A DNA stretch of 64,000 nt, taken from the NCBI GenBank assembly GCA_030680355.1, contig JAUXVF010000028.1, positions 1 to 64,000 on the forward strand, read 5' to 3'. Within the stretch, counting starts at the first letter, position 1, and the number at the start of each line of letters is the position of its first letter. Shown piece by piece: positions 43,072 through 53,788 of this stretch. The stretch comes from Caulobacter sp. GTDB taxonomy: Bacteria; Pseudomonadota; Alphaproteobacteria; Caulobacterales; Caulobacteraceae. The position numbers and the translations under genes were made by a program. The notes beneath the pieces are model-generated. The model ran no database searches. It worked only from the letters and a program-made list of their open reading frames with translations, and was not told the origin of the DNA.

Positions 43072-43628
43072 CGCTCGATGGTCCCCGTCCGGCGGATCTT
43101 CTTCTGCAGCTGCAGCATGCCGTAGACCAGGGCCTCGGCGGTCGGCGGGCAGCCTGGGACATAGATGTCCACGGGCACGATGCGGTCGCAGCCGCGCACG
43201 ACGCTGTAGCTGTAATAGTAGTAGCCGCCGCCGTTGGCGCAGCTGCCCATGCTGATCACGTAGCGCGGCTCGGGCATCTGGTCGTAGACCTTGCGCAGAG
43301 CCGGGGCCATCTTGTTGGTCAGGGTGCCGGCGACGATCATCACATCGCTCTGACGCGGGCTGCCGCGCGGCGCGAAGCCGAAGCGCTCCAGATCATAGCG
43401 CGGCGTGCCGGCCTGCATCATCTCGATCGCGCAGCAGGCCAGGCCGAAGGTCATCCACATCAGCGAGCCGGTGCGGGCCCAGGTGATCAGGTCATCGGCC
43501 GAAGCGGTGATGAAACCCTTGTCGGCGAGCGCCTGGGAAACACCATCGAAAAAGGGGTCGTGGAGCTTGGGATCGTAGCCCTCGACCGTCGTGCGGCCGG
43601 CCGCCCCTGCGGGAACGATCAATCCCAT
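43068..43628 (-). CDS. nuoB: NADH-quinone oxidoreductase subunit B
   Basis: NuoB holds the terminal 4Fe-4S cluster N2 of complex I, with ligands in [22 protein letters not shown] and [15 protein letters not shown] chose the ATG at 43628 (186 residues): it has GGGAG seven bases upstream and overlaps the nuoA stop. A GTG seven codons earlier is also in frame. Confidence 0.96.
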   Translation of the reverse strand: MGLIVPAGAAGRTTVEGYDPKLHDPFFDGVSQALADKGFITASADDLITWARTGSLMWMTFGLACCAIEMMQAGTPRYDLERFGFAPRGSPRQSDVMIVAGTLTNKMAPALRKVYDQMPEPRYVISMGSCANGGGYYYYSYSVVRGCDRIVPVDIYVPGCPPTAEALVYGMLQLQKKIRRTGTIER

Positions 43629-43996
43629 TCCAGGGCTCCCTTTTTCCACTCGTAGACAAAGCCCACGGTCAGGACGCCGAGGAAGCCCATCATCGACCAG
43701 AAGGCGAAGATCGCCTGGTCATTGGGAAGCTTCATCAGGGTCACGGCCCAGGGGAAGAGGAAGGCCACTTCCAGGTCGAAAATGATGAACAGGATCGAGA
43801 CCAGATAGAACCGGACGTCGAACTTCATCCGCGCGTCGTCGAAGGCGTTGAAGCCGCATTCGTAGGCGGACAGCTTTTCCGGATCCGGCGCGGTCGGCGC
43901 GAACACGGCTGCGGCGACGATGAAACCGACGCCGAGGACGGCCGCGATCCCGAGCAGGATCACGATCGGCAGGTACTGGAGAAGAAAGGCGTTCAT
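43619..43996 (-). CDS. nuoA: NADH-quinone oxidoreductase subunit A
   Basis: NuoA (125 residues, three membrane helices) begins the operon. The family signature [20 protein letters not shown] and the following [20 protein letters not shown] segment are clear. Confidence 0.97.
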   Translation of the reverse strand: MNAFLLQYLPIVILLGIAAVLGVGFIVAAAVFAPTAPDPEKLSAYECGFNAFDDARMKFDVRFYLVSILFIIFDLEVAFLFPWAVTLMKLPNDQAIFAFWSMMGFLGVLTVGFVYEWKKGALEWD

Positions 43997-44022
43997 GGGC
44001 GTCCCGGAAAGGAGTCGGGCGC

Positions 44023-44051
44023 CTTGTAGCCCATGGTCGTGAGGCGTTCAA
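44023..44051 (-). promoter_or_regulatory. Predicted promoter of the nuo operon
   Basis: On the minus strand TTGAAC (44046-44051) is followed after 17 bases by TACAAG (44023-44028). With its flanks this reads GCTACAAG, close to the Caulobacter housekeeping -10 box. The nuoA ATG is about 20-25 bases from the expected start site. The divergent transporter gene begins near 44098. Confidence 0.65.
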
Positions 44052-44097
44052 ACGGCAGGCGAGTTTTCGGATTTGTTTTTCGCATCTTCGCGGCGCC

Positions 44098-45666
44098 TTG
44101 CCCTCCAAAGAACACCGTGCAGTGATTGTCGCCGTGACGAAACGCCCGCTCTCCATTCGAATTCTGGACGCCGTCGAACGATTCGGCGATCGGCTGCCCG
44201 ATCCGGTCTTCATCTTCCTGTGGCTGATCGGCGGCGTGGTCGTCGCCAGCATCGTCTTCTCGGCCCTGGGCGTCACCGCCACCAACCCGGCCACGCACGA
44301 GGTGCTGGCGGCGCAAAACCTGCTGTCGCCTGGCAATGTAAGAACCCTGCTGACCGAAATGGCCCGCACCTTCACCGGGTTCGCGCCCCTGGGTCTGGTG
44401 CTTCTGGTGATGCTGGGGGCTGGCGTCGCCGAACGGGTCGGGCTGCTGTCGGCGGCGATCCAGGCCCTGGTCAGGTCCAGCCCCAAGACCCTGCTGACGC
44501 CGATGGTTCTGCTGATCGGCCTCCTGTCCAACCACGCCGCTGATTCGGGCATCGTCGTGCTGCCGCCGCTGGCCGCGGTGGTGTTCGCCGCCGCCGGTCG
44601 CCATCCGGTGGCGGGCCTGGCCTGCGCCTATGCGGCCACCATCGCCTCTTTCGCCGGCAATCCGGTGCCCGGTCAGTTCGACGCCCTGATTCTCGGCTTC
44701 AGCGAGCCGGCCGCCCGGCTGCTCGACCCGACCTGGACCGCCAACCTGGCCGGCAACTGGTATTTCACCGCCGCCGGATCCGTCGTCTTCATCGCCGTCG
44801 GCTGGTGGGTGACCGCCCGCGTCGTCGAGCCCAGGCTGGGCCCCTGGACGCCGTCGGGCGCCGGAACGCCCGGCGACGAAACCGAGATTCCCGCCCCGCC
44901 CAAGGGCGCGCTGCGGGCGGCCGGACTGGCGGCGATGGCCGTCATCCTGCTCTGGGCGGCCCTGGCCCTGGTCCCCGGCGCGCCGCTGCGCGATCTGGCG
45001 GCCAAGGGCCCCGCGCAATGGACGCCCTTCTTCCGGTCGCTGATCACCGGCTTCTTCCTGCTCTTCCTGGCCAGCGGCTGCGCCTACGGGCTGAAGACCG
45101 GCGCGATTCGCAAGGACAGCGACGTCGTCGCCCTGGCCTCGCAGTCGATCGCGGCCATGGCCCCCTATATCGTGCTGGCCTTTGTCGCTTCGCACTTCAT
45201 CGCCATGTTCGGCTGGTCGAACCTGGGCGCCATCTTCGCCATCAAGGGCGCCGACGCCCTGCGTCAGTCGGGCCTGCCGCTGGCCTTCATCCTCATGGGC
45301 GTCACCGTGCTGGGCGCCGGGCTGGACATGTTCATCGCCTCGGCCTCGGCCAAGTGGGCGGCCCTGGGGCCGGTGCTGGTGCCGATGCTGATGTTGCTGG
45401 GAGTCAGCCCGGAGATGACCACCGCCGCGTACCGCATGGGCGATTCGAGTCTGGTGATCGCCTCGCCCATGACGCCCTATTTCATTCTGATCCTGGGCTT
45501 CGCCCAGCGCTGGAAGCCCGGCCTGGGCGTCGGCGGACTGCTTTCGACACTGCTGCCCTACGCCCTCGCCTTCTTCGCCGCGGGGCTGGCCGTGACGGGG
45601 CTTTGGGCCGCTTTCGGCCTGGCGACGGGCCCCGTCGCGCCGTTTCATTACCAACTGCCCGTCTGA
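44098..45666 (+). CDS. AbgT-family transporter
   Basis: A membrane protein of up to 522 residues and many hydrophobic helices matching the AbgT family. Members import p-aminobenzoyl-glutamate or export sulfonamides using the proton gradient. Signature segments are LSNHAADSGIVVLPPLAAVV and the C-terminal YRMGDSSLVIASPMTPYF. The start is uncertain: TTG at 44098, GTG at 44122 or GTG at 44134, none with a convincing ribosome binding site. It is divergent from nuoA. Confidence 0.9.
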   Translation: MPSKEHRAVIVAVTKRPLSIRILDAVERFGDRLPDPVFIFLWLIGGVVVASIVFSALGVTATNPATHEVLAAQNLLSPGNVRTLLTEMARTFTGFAPLGLVLLVMLGAGVAERVGLLSAAIQALVRSSPKTLLTPMVLLIGLLSNHAADSGIVVLPPLAAVVFAAAGRHPVAGLACAYAATIASFAGNPVPGQFDALILGFSEPAARLLDPTWTANLAGNWYFTAAGSVVFIAVGWWVTARVVEPRLGPWTPSGAGTPGDETEIPAPPKGALRAAGLAAMAVILLWAALALVPGAPLRDLAAKGPAQWTPFFRSLITGFFLLFLASGCAYGLKTGAIRKDSDVVALASQSIAAMAPYIVLAFVASHFIAMFGWSNLGAIFAIKGADALRQSGLPLAFILMGVTVLGAGLDMFIASASAKWAALGPVLVPMLMLLGVSPEMTTAAYRMGDSSLVIASPMTPYFILILGFAQRWKPGLGVGGLLSTLLPYALAFFAAGLAVTGLWAAFGLATGPVAPFHYQLPV

Positions 45667-45670
45667 TCGG

Positions 45671-45699
45671 TTGACAGGTCTGGGGCGTGGACCTATCAG
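45671..45699 (+). promoter_or_regulatory. Predicted promoter of tRNA-Asp
   Basis: TTGACA at 45671-45676, a 17-base spacer, and TATCAG at 45694-45699 form a near-ideal sigma-70 promoter 30 bases upstream of the tRNA gene. Confidence 0.7.
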
Positions 45700-45728
45700 A
45701 CGCCCCTCGCCGCGAGGCGGGCATCTTT

Positions 45729-45805
<77 letters not shown>

Positions 45806-45932
45806 TTTCCCCTGATATTGCAGAACCATCCAGCCGCGCCTCCTGGCCGCGAGGCGCTGCGGATTCGGCGCGCCCTGGCCTCCGTCCCGCAGGCCCTCAA
45901 ACGCCAGGTTCACGGCGCCGGTCGCCCTGACG

Positions 45933-46733
45933 TCAAGTCGCGTTGTCCACGCGGTCGATGAAGGCGTCGAGCGCCCGAAGCGTTTCTTCCCGCGCCGCGA
46001 CCATGAAGTTGTGCCCGGCCCCCTCCAGCGTGACGAAGGCGCTGTTGGGCAGGGTCGCCGCCAGTTCCTCGGCCCATTTGATCGGCACCAGCGAGTCGTC
46101 GCCGCCATGCAGGACCAGCGACGGCAGGGTCACGGCCGCCACCGCCTCCGCCGTCTGAACATGCCCCGCCACCGCCGCCGCCTGGGCGACCACGCCGGAG
46201 ACGGTGAACCTGTCCTTTGCCAGCACGGCCAGATCGAAGGCGATCTGGTCCGCTGACGCGGCGCTGCCGTAGCCCTGGTCGCCGTCCCGGCTGGGCGTCA
46301 GCCGTTTCAGGATCGAAGGCGGCAAATAATAGAGCGCCAGCAGGATCTTCGGCATCCGGGGTTTCTCGGCCGACAGGATGCCCGAGGCGCCGACGGTCAG
46401 GGAGATCACCCGCTCCGGCGCGCGGACGGCGAGATCCAGCACGATGACCCCGCCCATCGACACCCCGAAAACATGGGCGCGTTCAACGCCGGCGGCGTCC
46501 ATCACCGCCAGGGCGTCGTCGGTCATGTCCGATACCGCGAAGCCCTTCACCGTGTCGGTCTCGCCCGTGCCGCGATTGTCGAACCAGATGACGCGGTGTT
46601 TCGCCGCCAGGGCGTCCAGCAGGGGATACCAGAGGGCGGAGCTGTAGCGATGGCCCATCACCAGCAGGAGGGGCGTGCCGGCGCCGCGCGCCTGCCAGTG
46701 GATGCGAACGCCCTTGTTCTGGGTGAAGGCCAT
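45933..46733 (-). CDS. Alpha/beta-fold hydrolase
   Basis: This 266-residue hydrolase has the nucleophile elbow GVSMGGVIVLD, the oxyanion region LLLVMGHRYSSALWYP, the acid in HGGDDSLVPI and the catalytic His in EGAGHNFMV. The layout resembles 3-oxoadipate enol-lactonase-type and haloperoxidase-like hydrolases, but the substrate cannot be told. The ATG at 46733 has an AGGAGC element upstream. It converges with tRNA-Asp; the gap 45806-45932 shows only a GCGCCTC/GAGGCGC hairpin. Confidence 0.9.
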   Translation of the reverse strand: MAFTQNKGVRIHWQARGAGTPLLLVMGHRYSSALWYPLLDALAAKHRVIWFDNRGTGETDTVKGFAVSDMTDDALAVMDAAGVERAHVFGVSMGGVIVLDLAVRAPERVISLTVGASGILSAEKPRMPKILLALYYLPPSILKRLTPSRDGDQGYGSAASADQIAFDLAVLAKDRFTVSGVVAQAAAVAGHVQTAEAVAAVTLPSLVLHGGDDSLVPIKWAEELAATLPNSAFVTLEGAGHNFMVAAREETLRALDAFIDRVDNAT

Positions 46734-46783
46734 GATGAGCTCCTGACTGAATAGGTCCGATCGCAACGAGCGAAAGCGGCTTG

Positions 46784-47398
46784 ATGGCAAACAAACGGGC
46801 CACCGGCGACGCGACGTTTGCGCCTATGGACCCCTCCCCGCCGGGGACCCATCCTTGCAGACGACAGATTCGATTCGAAGGCAGGCGATTGATCAACCCT
46901 CTCAAGGCTCCCGTTCGCAGAGGTCGCGCCCTGATGGGCCGGGCGCGCGACCGGCTGCGAGGGTTGGCCTGGGTCGGCCACCGGCGGCAGTACGCCGCCC
47001 TGCCCTGGCGACACGCCGCCGCCGGGCTCGAGATCCTGCTGATCACCTCGCGGGAGACGCGGCGCTGGGTGATTCCCAAGGGCTGGCCGATGATCACCTA
47101 CGCGCCGGCCGACGCGGCGGCGCAGGAGGCCTTCGAGGAAGCCGGCGTTCGCGGCGACATCGCCGATGAGCCCATCGGCGCGTTCCGCTACCGCAAACGG
47201 CTGAAATCAGGCGAGGCGCAGCTCTGCCGCGTCGACGTCTATCCACTGGCCGTGACGACGGAGGCCAAGACCTGGCCCGAGAAGCGCCAGCGCACCCGGC
47301 GCTGGGTGCCGGCCGCGGACGCGGCGCACATGGTCGACGAGCCCGGCCTGCGCCGGATCATCGAGGACTTCGCCGCGGCGGCCCCGGCCCCGGCCTGA
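46784..47398 (+). CDS. NUDIX-like hydrolase with modified Nudix box
   Basis: The 204-residue frame has a basic N-terminal part and, from about residue 65, a NUDIX domain like that of diphosphoinositol polyphosphate phosphatases. The box KGWPMITYAPADAAAQEAF continues EEAGV: the second conserved Glu is Tyr and the Arg of REU is Gln, so activity may be altered. It is divergent from the hydrolase. The true start could be the later ATG at 46829 (MDPSPPG). Confidence 0.82.
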   Translation: MANKRATGDATFAPMDPSPPGTHPCRRQIRFEGRRLINPLKAPVRRGRALMGRARDRLRGLAWVGHRRQYAALPWRHAAAGLEILLITSRETRRWVIPKGWPMITYAPADAAAQEAFEEAGVRGDIADEPIGAFRYRKRLKSGEAQLCRVDVYPLAVTTEAKTWPEKRQRTRRWVPAADAAHMVDEPGLRRIIEDFAAAAPAPA

Positions 47399-47403
47399 AG
47401 GGA

Positions 47404-47480
47404 TGGTGGGCGGCGAGGGGTTCGAACCCCCGACCCTCTCGGTGTAAACGAGATGCTCTGACCAGCTGAGCTAGCCGCCC
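47404..47480 (-). tRNA. tRNA-Val (anticodon TAC)
   Basis: On the minus strand a 77-base cloverleaf with encoded CCA: acceptor GGGCGGC pairs with GCCGCCC, the TCTCG/CGAGA anticodon stem holds TAC, and the T arm has GGGTTCGAACCCC. It lies downstream of hupB on the same strand. Confidence 0.97.
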
Positions 47481-47526
47481 GCGACGGGCCTCTTACCCGC
47501 CTGCGCGGCGCGACGAAAGCGCGATC

Positions 47527-47563
47527 AAAACGCAAGGAGGCGGCCGCCAGTTTGGCGACCGCC
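47527..47563 (-). terminator. Probable terminator after hupB
   Basis: GGCGGCCGCC at 47539-47548 pairs, with one G-T pair, with GGCGACCGCC at 47554-47563. On the minus strand a TTTT run follows eight bases after the stem. The distance makes it a weak intrinsic terminator. Confidence 0.5.
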
Positions 47564-47593
47564 CCCCGCGATCCAGAGATCCTGAAACAGAGA

Positions 47594-47869
47594 CTAGCTG
47601 TTCAGGGTGGTCTTCAGGCCTTCGCCGACCTGGAAACGGGCGGTCTTGGAGGCCGCGCGTTGCACGGTCTCGCCGGTGCGCGGGTTGCGCGCGGTGCCGG
47701 CGGCCCGATTGACGGCCTTGAAGGTGCCAAAGCCGACCAGACGAACATCGTCGCCCTTCTTCAGTGACGCAGTGACAGAGTCGACAAACGACTGCAGCGC
47801 CGCAGCAGCCTGTGTTTTATTAAGACCCGCGCCATCAGCGATAGCGGCGACCAGTTCGGCCTTGGTCAT
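47594..47869 (-). CDS. hupB: DNA-binding protein HU
   Basis: HU (91 residues) is a nucleoid-associated protein. The pattern GFGTFKAVNRAAGTARNPRTG is interrupted by no gaps, and the DNA-binding arm RNPRTGETVQ is intact. The lon-hupB order, with tRNA-Val after it, is common in alphaproteobacteria. It has its own promoter and follows the lon terminator. Confidence 0.96.
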   Translation of the reverse strand: MTKAELVAAIADGAGLNKTQAAAALQSFVDSVTASLKKGDDVRLVGFGTFKAVNRAAGTARNPRTGETVQRAASKTARFQVGEGLKTTLNS

Positions 47870-47939
47870 TGAAATCTCCCAGCCATAAAGTTGTGCGGCG
47901 CGGCGTTCCCCCCAAGGGCGAGCCGTTCGCCTGCAAGGG

Positions 47940-47967
47940 ATTATGGCGTAAGGGGCCCCGGCGTCAA
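47940..47967 (-). promoter_or_regulatory. Predicted promoter of hupB
   Basis: On the minus strand TTGACG (47962-47967), a 16-base spacer and CATAAT (47940-47945) form a strong sigma-70 promoter about 70 bases upstream of the hupB ATG. It lies directly behind the lon terminator hairpin. Confidence 0.65.
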
Positions 47968-48000
47968 ACGAAAGGCCGCCCGGGGAACCCCCGGACGGCC
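47966..48000 (-). terminator. Rho-independent terminator of lon
   Basis: A GC-rich stem between GGCCGCCCGGGG (47974-47985) and the CCCCCGGACGGCC side ending at 48000 is followed on the minus strand by TTTCGTTT. It begins about 25 bases after the lon stop codon. Confidence 0.75.
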
Positions 48001-48024
48001 CACATTATCGTTGATAACTCAGGA

Positions 48025-50424
<2,400 letters not shown>

Positions 50425-50498
50425 ACCATTCTCCTCAGCGCGGCCCTGCAACAGTGGCGCCGCGCAGGCCGCCCTACACTGGGCGACCTTTGTGAATG

Positions 50499-50528
50499 AT
50501 ATGTGGCCGCTTCGGCGCCGCATTCAAG
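50499..50528 (-). promoter_or_regulatory. Predicted sigma-32-type promoter of lon
   Basis: On the minus strand CTTGAA (50523-50528) is followed after 16 bases by CCACATAT (50499-50506). This resembles the heat-shock promoter pattern CTTGAA ... CCCCAT-T of Caulobacter. It lies about 75 bases before the lon ATG. Confidence 0.5.
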
Positions 50529-50613
50529 CTTGAGGGGGCGTCGGTCACGCCGCCGCCCAAGGATTCAACGGGTTTTCCACCGATTTCGCGGCAAAGCGAC
50601 CGGATCGACGCCC

Positions 50614-50796
50614 CTAGCGCTTCTTGCCCAGGTGAGCGGCGATGTCCTTGGTCATGCGGCCGGCGGCGCGGTGGGCGGCGGTGATCTGGTCCTTCGACAC
50701 CCCCCAGCGCTTCATCCAGTACTCCACCGCCTTGCGCTCGGAGAGGTCGAGGCGATCCTTGTCGATGAAACCGCGCTTGTCCTTGAGGCCGGCCAT
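50614..50796 (-). CDS. DUF3606 domain protein
   Basis: A 60-residue basic protein with the pattern IDKDRLDLSERKAVEYWMKR followed by WGVSKDQITAAHRAAG, which matches the DUF3606 family. Its role is unknown; members are small and often stress-associated. I chose the ATG at 50796, with a GGAAAGGG stretch upstream. An extension to 50874 would run into the repeat cluster. Confidence 0.82.
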   Translation of the reverse strand: MAGLKDKRGFIDKDRLDLSERKAVEYWMKRWGVSKDQITAAHRAAGRMTKDIAAHLGKKR

Positions 50797-50859
50797 GGGC
50801 GCCCTTTCCGCTTGGGTTGAAAGCCCTCGATACCCGCAATTGCACGCCGGCGACAGGGT

Positions 50860-50902
50860 TGCGTCCTGCGACACGGCCCTGCGGGCCCGTTCGGGATGAC
50901 GT
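50860..50902 (+). repeat. REP-like palindrome, copy A
   Basis: It reads TGCGTCCTGCGACACGG, then a short inner stem (GGCCCTGCGGGCC), then TTCGGGATGACG. It matches the reverse complement of the copy at 55129-55172 at both ends, and is the first of three copies between the DUF3606 gene and the gene at 51095. Confidence 0.7.
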
Positions 50903-50926
50903 GAAGCGTGGGCGCTGAATAACTTT

Positions 50927-50966
50927 CGTCATGGTGAGCAGCGCGCAGCGCGTGTCGAACCACGCA
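50927..50966 (-). repeat. REP-like palindrome, copy B
   Basis: Inverted copy of the same family: the plus strand reads CGTCATGGTGAGCA, a GCGCGCAGCGC core, then GTGTCGAACCACG. The minus strand gives the family layout TTCGACACG ... GCTCACCATGACG. Confidence 0.7.
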
Positions 50967-50990
50967 ACCTGTTTCAGCGCGGCGAGACCG

Positions 50991-51025
50991 TGCGTCCTTC
51001 GACACGCCCACTGCGTCGTCATGAA
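50991..51025 (+). repeat. REP-like palindrome, copy C
   Basis: Third copy, TGCGTCCTTCGACACGCCCA followed by CTGCGTCGTCATGA, in the same direction as copy A. The rest of the 50797-51094 gap holds no gene I can support. Confidence 0.65.
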
Positions 51026-51094
51026 GAGCGGCGCGGGGCCACACCGCTCGCCCACATCATTGGCGCCCGCCGTCCCGGCCGCTAAACCCTGCCG

Positions 51095-51514
51095 ATGACC
51101 CAACCCCTGCGCCGCCTGTTCGACCTGCCCGGCATCGCCGACCTGGAGCTGAAGGCGCTGATGAAGCCCGCCTTCGCCGCACCCGAGGCTCGCGCCGAAT
51201 TTCCCGAGATCGACGCCTGTTCCACGGCGATTTTCGGCCTGACCGCCGATGAGGCCGAGGCCGCGCCCCGTCCCGCCGACTGGGACGATGTCGACCGGCT
51301 GTCGATCGCCGAACAGGTCGACGCCTTCGAGGCCGCCGGCTGGGACGTCACCGAAAAGCGCCGCCCGCTGCGCATGCTGGCCCATTTCAACGTCCAGCTC
51401 TGGCTGGCCCTGCGCGGCGTCGCCGGGACCCTGCCCTTCCAGGCCGCGGTCGAGACGTCCGACGACTGGGGATCGAGCCTGGCCGCCGACGCCAAACGGT
51501 TCCGCAAGCGTTAG
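51095..51514 (+). CDS. Hypothetical protein
   Basis: A 139-residue, mostly helical soluble protein starting TQPLRRLFDLPGIADLELKA. It is acidic in the middle (DEAEAAPRPADWDDVD) and ends in a basic tail (KRFRKR). No signal peptide or membrane segment is seen, and I do not recognise the family. It is flanked by the REP-like cluster and the desaturase gene. Codon use is typical of the neighbourhood, so it is probably real. Confidence 0.7.
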   Translation: MTQPLRRLFDLPGIADLELKALMKPAFAAPEARAEFPEIDACSTAIFGLTADEAEAAPRPADWDDVDRLSIAEQVDAFEAAGWDVTEKRRPLRMLAHFNVQLWLALRGVAGTLPFQAAVETSDDWGSSLAADAKRFRKR

Positions 51515-51659
51515 CCGCCCTCATTCCGGCGCAATAAGGGTGTAAAGACAACGCAGGTCGGTCCCCGACCCCCTTTCGGCCGACGCCTCTCGCGCGACTC
51601 GTCCGGGGCTTCTAAACATCTTCGTTGCAAATCCGCGCTAGGCTGCGCCTTCAGAAAGC

Positions 51660-52715
51660 GTGCGGCGCCACCGGGAAGAAACCTTGACCACCAGCACCTC
51701 CGAAAAACGTCCTTGGCGCAAGATTCTCGCGGCCTATCAGGGCCCGAGCCACGCGCGTTCGATTCTCGAGATCATTCTCAGCGCCGCGCCGCTGGCGGCG
51801 ATCTGGACCGCCGCCTGGGTGGCCACGGTGTTCGGCCTCTGGTGGCTGGCCCTGCTGTTGGCAATCCCGGCCGCGGCGTTTCTGGTCCGGCTGTTCATGG
51901 TGCAGCACGACTGCAGCCATCAATCCTTCTTCCGCAGCCCGGCGGCCAATGACTGGACCGGCCGGCTGATCGGCGTTCTGACCATGACGCCCTATCACTG
52001 CTGGCGCCGGTCACACGCGATCCATCACGCCACCTCCGGCGATCTCGACCGCCGCGGCCTGGGCGACATCGCCACACTGACGGTGGCCGAGTACCGCGCC
52101 CTGCCCCTGATCAAGCGGGTCGGCTACCGCCTGTACCGCAACCCCCTCATCCTGTTCGTCATCGGTCCGGCCTGGGTGTTCGTGCTCGAACAACGCCTGC
52201 CCATGGGCATGATGAAGGACGGCTGGAAGCCGTGGCTGAGCGCCATGGGCACCAACCTGACCATCGCCATCCTGATCGGCCTGGTGATCTGGGCCGGGGG
52301 CTGGAAAGGCCTGCTGCTGATTCACCTGCCGACCGTCGTCCTCTCGGCCTCGATCGGGGTCTGGCTGTTCTATGTCCAGCACCAGTTCGAAGGCGCCTAC
52401 TGGGCCCGCAAGGGTGAGTGGGAACAGTCCGAAGCGGCGCTTCACGGCAGCTCGCACTACGACCTGCCCGCGCCCCTGCGCTGGATGACCGCCAATATCG
52501 GCGTCCACCATGTGCACCACGTCAACAGCCGCATTCCCTACTACCGCCTGACCAAGGTGCTGAAAGACCATCCCGAGCTGCGCAACGTCAGCCGGCTGGG
52601 CCTGCTGGAGAGCTTCAAGACCGTGTCGCTGTCGCTGTGGGACGAGGGCAGCCGGCGGCTGATCTCGTTCCGCCAGCTGCGCCAGCTGCGACGGTCGGAG
52701 TCGGCGGCGGCCTGA
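51660..52715 (+). CDS. Membrane fatty acid desaturase
   Basis: This integral-membrane di-iron enzyme (351 residues from GTG) has the three His boxes of the family: HDCSH near residue 82, HAIHH near 120, and HHVHH near 288. Hydrophobic segments lie around residues 35-75 and 155-240. It likely introduces a double bond into acyl chains or a related lipid; regioselectivity cannot be predicted. Start may be the GTG at 51660 or the TTG at 51684, which has GGGAAG upstream. The 145-base leader shows a small hairpin but no clear promoter. Confidence 0.9.
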   Translation: MRRHREETLTTSTSEKRPWRKILAAYQGPSHARSILEIILSAAPLAAIWTAAWVATVFGLWWLALLLAIPAAAFLVRLFMVQHDCSHQSFFRSPAANDWTGRLIGVLTMTPYHCWRRSHAIHHATSGDLDRRGLGDIATLTVAEYRALPLIKRVGYRLYRNPLILFVIGPAWVFVLEQRLPMGMMKDGWKPWLSAMGTNLTIAILIGLVIWAGGWKGLLLIHLPTVVLSASIGVWLFYVQHQFEGAYWARKGEWEQSEAALHGSSHYDLPAPLRWMTANIGVHHVHHVNSRIPYYRLTKVLKDHPELRNVSRLGLLESFKTVSLSLWDEGSRRLISFRQLRQLRRSESAAA

Positions 52716-52731
52716 GACCGCCGCCCGTCCG

Positions 52732-53112
52732 TCAGGCCTGACCGCGGGCGGCCAGACGCGCGACCTGCAGTTCCAGCCGCTTCACTTCGCGGATGATCTG
52801 GTTCTTGTGCAGCTCCATCCAGAACCAGATCTTGATCAGCCCCAGGCCGATGAAGGCCATGACCGTGGTGCCGCCCCACAGGGCCATCTCGTGGGCGTCG
52901 ACGGCGACATAGAACCGCCAGCCGCAGTAAACGGCCGCCGCGAACAGCGCGAAGCCGAACAGCCAGCCGACGACGATAATCAGCTGGTTGGGGCCGGCGC
53001 CCAGCATGGCGAAGGCCTGTTTCAGCATCGGCTGTTCGCCGCTGAACGCCTCGAGGGCGCGGGCGTCCTCCGCCGACAGGGCCTGACGGATGGCGTCGTC
53101 GATCTGGGTCAT
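52732..53112 (-). CDS. Membrane protein paired with ECF sigma factor (DUF6768-like)
   Basis: A 126-residue protein with an N-terminal soluble part (TQIDDAIRQALSAEDARALE). Two membrane helices follow (LIIVVGWLFGFALFAAAVYC and TVMAFIGLGLIKIWFWMELH), then a charged coiled-coil-like tail (REVKRLELQVARLAARG). The ATG overlaps the sigma factor stop as ATGA. Coupling to an ECF gene suggests a regulator or sensor of the anti-sigma type, although no classical anti-sigma domain is visible. Confidence 0.8.
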   Translation of the reverse strand: MTQIDDAIRQALSAEDARALEAFSGEQPMLKQAFAMLGAGPNQLIIVVGWLFGFALFAAAVYCGWRFYVAVDAHEMALWGGTTVMAFIGLGLIKIWFWMELHKNQIIREVKRLELQVARLAARGQA

Positions 53113-53654
53113 GGTGTCTTTCCTTCCAGAGAAGTCTTCAGGGCCGCCCTTGCATGATGCAGGCGGGATTTGACGGTGCCGGCCGGGACGCCGGCGATGG
53201 CGGCGATGGCCTCGATGTCGAGGTCCTCGCCGTAGAACAGACTGGCCACCAGCCGCTGGTCAGCCGGCAACCGGGCCAGGGCGGCGGTCAGGTCGAGGCC
53301 GAGGTCGGCGGCGCCCCCACTTCCGTTGACCTGCGGCTCTGCCGACAGGCCCGCGCTCAGCCGGCGGGCCCGACCGCCCGACCGGATCAGATCGACGCAG
53401 CGTCGGGTGACGATGGCGTAGATCCAGGCCGGGAACCGGGCCGGGTCGTCGAGGCGGGTCAGGCCCTTGAGGGCCGCGACCCAGGCGTCCTGAACCACGT
53501 CCCGCGCGGCCTCGGCGTCGCCCAGGGTTCGCGCCGCGTGGCGCAGCAACCTCGGCGACCAGCGGCCGACCAGCTGCGCCAGCGCCGGCCGCGAACCATC
53601 AGCGGCCAGCACGACGAGATATTCGTCGAGCACCCGGTCCAGATCACGATCCAT
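53109..53654 (-). CDS. ECF-type RNA polymerase sigma factor
   Basis: A 181-residue extracytoplasmic-function sigma factor. Region 2 includes AEAARDVVQDAWVAALKGL and WIYAIVTRRCVDLIR, and region 4 includes LPADQRLVASLFYGEDLDIE followed by IAGVPAGTVKSRLHHARAAL. I chose the ATG at 53654, with GGAGGGG upstream. It is translationally coupled to the membrane partner gene, and a candidate autoregulated promoter lies upstream. Confidence 0.93.
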   Translation of the reverse strand: MDRDLDRVLDEYLVVLAADGSRPALAQLVGRWSPRLLRHAARTLGDAEAARDVVQDAWVAALKGLTRLDDPARFPAWIYAIVTRRCVDLIRSGGRARRLSAGLSAEPQVNGSGGAADLGLDLTAALARLPADQRLVASLFYGEDLDIEAIAAIAGVPAGTVKSRLHHARAALKTSLEGKTP

Positions 53655-53683
53655 CGCCCCTCCAGCGGCTTGCTGACCTGATA

Positions 53684-53709
53684 GTCGTCCCAGCGCCGGA
53701 AAAGGTTCA
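53684..53709 (-). promoter_or_regulatory. Candidate ECF promoter
   Basis: On the minus strand TGAACC (53704-53709) and CGAC (53684-53687) are 16 bases apart, resembling the AACC-N16-CGA pattern of ECF promoters. It lies about 30 bases from the sigma factor ATG and fits autoregulation. The match is short, so confidence is modest. Confidence 0.4.
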
Positions 53710-53788
53710 ACCGGCGATGCGATTTTCCACTGCACACCGCGCCGGTTGCGAGGCATTGTCGATCGGTCCAGATGCAGGAACCCGACGA

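Noticed and set aside
43993..45654. A minus-strand frame opposite the transporter gene
   Set aside because: It is low-complexity Gln/Gly/Arg/Asp antisense of the AbgT gene, which has intact motifs and membrane segments.
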